The translations under genes and the position numbers were made by a program. A model generated the notes under the pieces. That model had not been told where the DNA came from and did not search any database. It saw only the letters and a list, made by a program, of their open reading frames with translations. From Pinus tabuliformis (taxonomy: Eukaryota; Streptophyta; Pinopsida; Pinales; Pinaceae): a stretch of 64,000 nt of DNA. Positions 58,931-64,000 of this stretch are shown piece after piece (position 1 is the stretch's first letter; each line of letters opens with the position of its first letter). The stretch lies in assembly GCA_031772625.1 (NCBI GenBank), contig CM062814.1, forward strand, positions 827,894,757 to 827,958,756, given 5' to 3'.

Positions 58931-60842
58931 GTTTCCCCCTAAAGTATGAGGTCGTTTATCGGGTGAAATGCTTTATTAGGAGGATCCGAAGTTCTTTCAA
59001 TGCTGGGAGGAGACCTGTAATAAGATACAATACAATACATTATCTTCATACTGTTTTCATGATCTAGCTGAGGCGGGAATTCCCATGCTCAGCTTTATAA
59101 ATTCATTTTCATGTACATAGGACAGACAATCGTCTGATGGTAGACTGATGATTCTGATAGAGCCATCATCCTTTTGGTAGGATGATTATCTGTGCTGCAA
59201 TGCTGTACATTTCAATGTCTTTATTTTCCTGAATATATATCGCAGATCGGATGGATGAAACTAGATCTGGGGTCTTCAATCTCGTCCGATCTTCACTCAA
59301 AGTACAAGTCGATCCATGTGAGAAATGTTTTGAAGTCGAACATGGAAAGACATCGCTTGATTACCAGTCAATGATGTAAACTGTTAACAAGCGCGAGAGG
59401 AATCACCGATAATGATGATGACCCTCAAGGTACTGCAGTACAATTCACGTGGTGTGAATAAAGGAATTGGTGTCGAACACCACGCAAAATCTTTCGGTCG
59501 AAGGTCATTGATGTATACCTGTCGCCGGAAGTGAGAAACTTGCCATTGAGGCATGCAAGCTTCAAAGTACTGAAGGGGGTGTTCCTAGATCAACTTCTTG
59601 GATAATGAGCTGATGTCGACAAGAAGCGATCCGTCAAAGGAGGGCCTTGATGAATCCCACATCAATGACACGGAACGGAGCAAATGATTTTGATGGAGGT
59701 GAAAACGATCTGATGATATATGGTTCAGGATGGCGGTCATGAAGGAATGAAGTATAATGTATGGTAGTGGATGGGACACGGATGACTTCTCTGGATGACT
59801 TCTCTTGAACATGTCGGCGACACTTATGTGATGGATTGGTAGCATTTACCCCAAATGTGGATGGTATGGCGTGACCATGGTGATGTGACCGGTGAATGAA
59901 ACAACCCAACCCGACTCAGGCACGGAGTGGAAGTGTCATGTTCAAGAGCGACTTGCTACCAATAAAGATTCTTTGAGTTTCTTCCCAATTTTTCCCCAGT
60001 CATTGCTGACCAATACCTCTTTATTTTTGTCAAGCTTGAGGAGGATAACATATGCTTGTTCTATAATTTTCCCTTCGGGCAAACCCATCGCTATGTTTTA
60101 ACGAGCCTAGCGATAGTGAAACTCGTTCTCGTCTAAAGACAAGTTTGTCGCTATTAATCTTTTTAACGAGTTTAACGACAAAGATAACTCGGTCCTTTTC
60201 ATTTTTAGAGAGTCTGAAAAGGTACGTAAAGGTAACTCCAAAATTCCTTTTTCGTCATCTAATCCCTTAAGTCCGAAAAAGTATAAAACAATACAGAAGG
60301 GATGAATTTTCGATATTTTTAACGAGCCGAACAAAACAAGCGCTCGATCTTTTTGTGCAATAATCCCTCAGGTCCAAAAAGATTAAAATCTAGAGGAGGG
60401 ATAGCACTTCCGGTCGCTTTAACGAGCTGGAAGGCCAAAACTCGGCAATCTTTTCATATTTTACGAGTCAGTTGAAAAGAGCTTAAAGAAGACTCGTCTT
60501 TTGAGGAACGAGTGATAAAATGGGTAGCAGCTGATTCCAGGTAAGGGTTGGAATTTTCCAATCACGGCAGTGTCACAAGGATGGCTAGTGAAATCACTCT
60601 TCGCAGCTGTTCCTCAAAATGGGTAAACAATCAAATGGAGGTGAATGATCGGCCAATGGAAAAGTGGAGGTGACGGTGCAAACACGACCAAGGCTTTAAT
60701 GGTTGAAATGCTTCATTCACAGTGGTTATTTACTGAGGAATAGTTCATTTTTTAACGAGCTTAAACGTGGGTGGAAACATTTGCTCATGTCTTATGTTTA
60801 TTTTTTAACGAGCTTGAACTATGTGCTAAAACTGCTCGATTA
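58931..60842 (-). other. Element E2 3' noncoding region
   Basis: Similar to 52439-54292; similarity stops abruptly at GCTCGAT (60842 and 54292). TTTAACGAG words occur near 60100, 60158, 60318, 60417, 60753 and 60805. Confidence 0.75.
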
Positions 60843-61371
60843 ATCCAGTCATATGATAAGAATGTCTCATATAAAACGACAACTTTTAGATTTTTGCCCC
60901 ACATCCTTTCTTTATGCAAGTTAGGTGACGACTAATCCTACGAGTTTAAAGGGTTAGAGGTCCTAAAAATTTAAAAAAATAAATAGCCGCCCCTCGCTTG
61001 CACTCCAAAAGGTTTGCATGCCCCCAGGTATAAAGTATGGTTTCAAGGTTACCCCTTCTTTAGTCCAATAAAACATTTGTTTTACCGGGAGAGGCCTACC
61101 TCTTACAGGTCACCCAAAGATTGTTCGATTCGCGGTGCAAACAAAACACTTCTTCGGCGGTGTCTACTGAGATAAACAAAGGTGAGTGACGACGTCCGCC
61201 AACTCACATAACTTTGACAAGAGAATCTTATTCTAGAATAACCCCTCTTCCAATCACGGACGGGGTACAGACTAGTCATATTCTCCCGCGGAAACCTACC
61301 TTATACCCGAAGTTTTTCTGCCGAAGCAGACCAGGACGCATGCCCCTGGGTTTCAGTCATATCCCTCTGAA
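60843..61371 (-). other. Unassigned junction between E2 3' region and protease
   Basis: About 530 bases that match neither E1 nor a recognisable RT. Minus-strand frames are broken. It probably spans the deletion junction. Confidence 0.4.
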
Positions 61372-62400
61372 TTACTCGCGCTCATCGGGAGGACGGACTG
61401 GGGATTGAGACATTTCTTGCGTGAAGAGACCATTTAGGGATGGTATATGACTATTTGCTATGCGTGATCCGGGAAATGAAAGCTGGTCCACGAGCTTGAC
61501 CACTCTTCCTTCGTGCGGAAAACACATTACTCTAAAGAGTGAGGAGACGATGGCTCCCATGCAATAAATATAGTCTCGTCCAAGGAGTAGGTTATAATCC
61601 AAGGGTCCTTGAACTACCATTACGTTCATTTGAACTGTCTTCCCTCTCAATGTTATGGGCACATTGGGAAGGATCCTTAAAGGTCGACTGGTTCCTTTAT
61701 CAAAGCCTGTCAGATTTCTCATCTCAAGCAACAGCGATGGCGAACCAAGCGCTTTCCAAGCAATAGAGGAAAGGATACTCACAGAAGCCCCCTCATCTAT
61801 GATGGTACCAGCCATGACCATTCTATATATTTGAACGATAATTCGGAATGGTATGCTTGCTGGTAAACGGGGTCTGCCTAGTTGATTCCAGTCGAAGGAG
61901 ACAACTAGGTTTCTTGGAGGTGGGACCGAGTAGACGTCCGGGTATGGCTCTGACGAACTTCCCTCCTGTGGTAAGGGAATGGGTAGATTTCCCCCATGTT
62001 CGTCGGAGTCTGTGTTGATGAAGAGAATTTGGACGGTGTCATCCTTGTTCTCTTCAGTGACTGTATCATCTGAAGATAAAACCTCTGAAGGCAAGACCGG
62101 GTCAACTGCCGCCTCGACCTTTTGACTTTCGTCTGGTATGGATTCAGATGGTTTATCTTCGATGATAGGCGCTTCAGCCGACCACTTGAGTGGGCCAGCT
62201 GGATTCTCAACTAGCAACGGACTCGGCAAGAGTTTTTTATATCCAGGAGGAAGTCGTAACGGTGAAACCGGACGATCATCCAAAACTCTTTTCGCTTCGT
62301 CTAAGAAGGGACAACGGTGGACGGCATGATTGCCTTCGCACAGTTTACAGGTAAATCTAGCTTCCCTTTTTGTCCTGGGGCTTCACTTTCGCTAGTTGAC
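61372..62400 (-). pseudogene. Element E2 second zinc knuckle and retropepsin
   Basis: The frame opens near 62395 with a knuckle CKLCEGNHAVHRC (CX2CX3HX4C), then a Pro/Ser/Asp-rich linker. Retropepsin follows, with IIDEGASVSIL (about 61790; Glu replaces the usual Thr/Ser after the catalytic Asp), NVPITLRGKTVQMNVMVV and DYNLLLGRDYI. It ends at 61372. A one-frame shift near 62390 separates it from the upstream Gag piece. Confidence 0.75.
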
Positions 62401-62939
62401 GGTGTGCTTTCAACATGATCATCAGAGGTTGATGACACCGGATTGTGCAAACGAGGAGACCAGTCCCTTAGTATCCAAGGGATGCAAGGACAATCTCTGT
62501 GAAAGTGGTCTCCTTTGCAAATGACACATGGCGATTTAGGCCTGGTCGGTGCAGTGTGTGGATTTTCATTAGACGACACTCGTTTTCCCCCATTCGCCTT
62601 TGGCTCCTTCTTCTTCTTCTCTTTCTTCTTCTTCTCCTTCTTCTCCTTAGGAACTTGACTTTTGGCTTTGCCAGCCCCATCAAGCGAAGAGGAAGGAGGA
62701 GAGGAAGAATTAGAGGAAGTAGAAGGTTGGTGGGCAACTCTGGACTCGTCTAATTGCTGATTCGATTGTTCAGGAATAGTGGTGTTCTGAACGACATTGG
62801 TTGAGAAGAGCCATACTGGCAAGCCAATTGTCAGTCCTGGAAGCGACAATGTGGCCATATGGGGTGCACCAACATCTCCCCAAGAGGAGAAGGGACTAGG
62901 ATTTCCACCAAGGGGAATTCCTTGGTTGGTAGACTCCAT
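62301..62939 (-). pseudogene. Element E2 Gag C-terminal region with zinc knuckle
   Basis: ATG at 62939. Ser/Pro-rich sequence, a Lys-rich stretch (KEKKEKKKKEKKKKEPK) and a knuckle CVICKGDHFHRDC of the same CX2CX3HX4C form as the downstream one. No Gag core (WW/FxRF block) is visible before it, so the N-terminal Gag is probably deleted or lies right of the window. The final 60 or so residues of this frame are past the frameshift. Confidence 0.65.
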
Positions 62940-64000
62940 TTTCTCAACCTAAGATCAACGTAGGAAAAGGGTATGAATATTCCGTTTAAAATAAATTTTA
63001 AGACGCTTTGACACAACTTGTTTTTTTCAGTTTTTAAGAGTCGAGAAAAAACAAAAGATGACTCTAGTCTCCTTCGATTTTTAATGAGCCTGAAGTGACA
63101 AGTGCTCAGATGGACTTTTCCATTAAGGAGTCTGAAAAGGAATGAAAGGGACTGCTCTGGAGATCTAGGTAGAGGGAGTACCAAACCAATCACAAAACTG
63201 CAGAATACTTTTTACGGTACGGCAGTCAATCTTCCCGAATGTTGTGTTCGGTGCATTGCGATCAGTAGGGCGGCCGACACGGCTTCCTATGGATAAAAGG
63301 TTTTAAGCCTATAGGGGTCTCCCAATATATACTCGACGGTACGTGGGAGCACAAGTCCATACTGGCACTTATCGTCTCAAAGTGGAGGAATCACCCAACC
63401 ATCAGTGAGGACAACAGTTACCAGGCTTTACGACGCCGGAATATGTCTCTAGCCTAGACCTCTAAATGTTGTGCGTTAAGTTCCAAAGCGTTGTTAGATT
63501 CATTCAATTTATTTTAAGTTGATCTTTCTTAGAAATTTGCCTTTTGGGATCACCACGAGATGTAGATGTAATTCCTAAAATGCAATCTAAATATGATAAG
63601 AAAACTTTTATCTCTTTTCAGCAATGAAAATCCTAGCTACAAGGGGAAAAGAAAGACACAATCTTTTCTCAAAGAGAAAAGAGCACACTGTAAATGCACT
63701 TTTCCTAAATCAAGCCAAACAGACTATCAATATGCAAATGCACATATGCATGTATTTGTTTTCACTTTCTTAATATTGATGCCTAAAAAGAAAGTTGATG
63801 TACAAATTTGAATTTGCTTTCAAGTGACAAACACAAACAAGCTTCTTTTCGAAATCAAAAGGTAGAGATGATTACGACACTTTATGATTTTGAAATAAAC
63901 ACTCGTTTCGACACTAGAAAGTCTCAAATTCAAACCAAAGGCAAAATTAAAAGCATAATCGACTGTCAACAGCAAATAAACTTTCTCCTAAGATCAAAAT
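62940..64000. other. Element E2 5' noncoding region (partial)
   Basis: No gene supported on either strand. Contains TTTTTAATGAGCCTGAA and GAGTCTGAAAAGG words like those of the 3' region (near 63030-63140). Confidence 0.45.

Larger units (their letters stand above)
57907..64000 (-). mobile_element. Element E2: deletion derivative of the E family, inserted in E1
   Basis: 3' LTR 57907-58930, 3' region to 60842, then a short unassigned stretch, protease (62400-61372), Gag zinc-knuckle region (62939-62301) and 5' noncoding sequence to the window edge. RT, integrase, RNase H and the PMD gene are absent between protease and the 3' region. Same orientation as E1; its 5' LTR must lie beyond 64000. 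Confidence 0.75.

Noticed and set aside
62468..62753. Leu-rich plus-strand and Arg-rich minus-strand frames
   Set aside because: Off-frame readings of the Lys-rich Gag stretch of E2.

Overview
This window is a block of nested plant LTR retrotransposons with no intact host gene. The evidence is Ty3/Gypsy gag-pol families with tRNA-Asp or initiator-tRNA-Met type primer sites, archaeal-type RNase H domains, a plant mobile domain (PMD) gene and a plant L1 LINE. Slow decay, 9-13 kb elements and deep nesting suggest a large gymnosperm (perhaps conifer) genome; that is inference, and no gene here fixes the species.

Layout. Element B (old, Athila-like, minus strand) runs from before base 1 to 28903. 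Its left LTR is split by element A (467-13230), a young Athila-like element on the minus strand with 5-bp target duplications, a tRNA-Asp primer site, gag-pol (11759-6087) and a long third ORF (5099-1911). B's own interior (14613-26804) is decayed and carries a 2144-bp solo LTR of another family (22658-24801). B itself sits in element D, an older minus-strand Gypsy element (28904-46563). D is also split by element C (33364-43526), a plus-strand Tat-like element with an archaeal RNase H upstream of its RT and an internal deletion that removes the RT catalytic box. From 46564 to 51414 there is old AT-rich DNA with an L1 LINE remnant and an unclassified GC-richer patch.

From 51415 to the right edge lie two minus-strand elements of one Tat-like family, E. 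E1 (51415-57906, then interrupted) has integrase followed downstream by an archaeal RNase H, apparently separated by an 81-nt intron, then a convergent plus-strand PMD gene with its own introns, a long 3' region and the 3' LTR. E2 (57907 to past 64000) is inserted in E1's pol in the same orientation. It has gag and protease but goes from protease almost directly to the 3' region, lacking RT, integrase, RNase H and the PMD gene.

The most unexpected pattern is that each family carries its own short word, often palindromic, repeated in noncoding DNA. In A and B the word recurs in the LTR and again in the spacer between pol and the third ORF, as if that spacer shared regulatory input with the LTR. 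Most premature stops that could be examined fit C-to-T change (CAA, CAG or CGA to stop), as expected for heavily methylated repeats.
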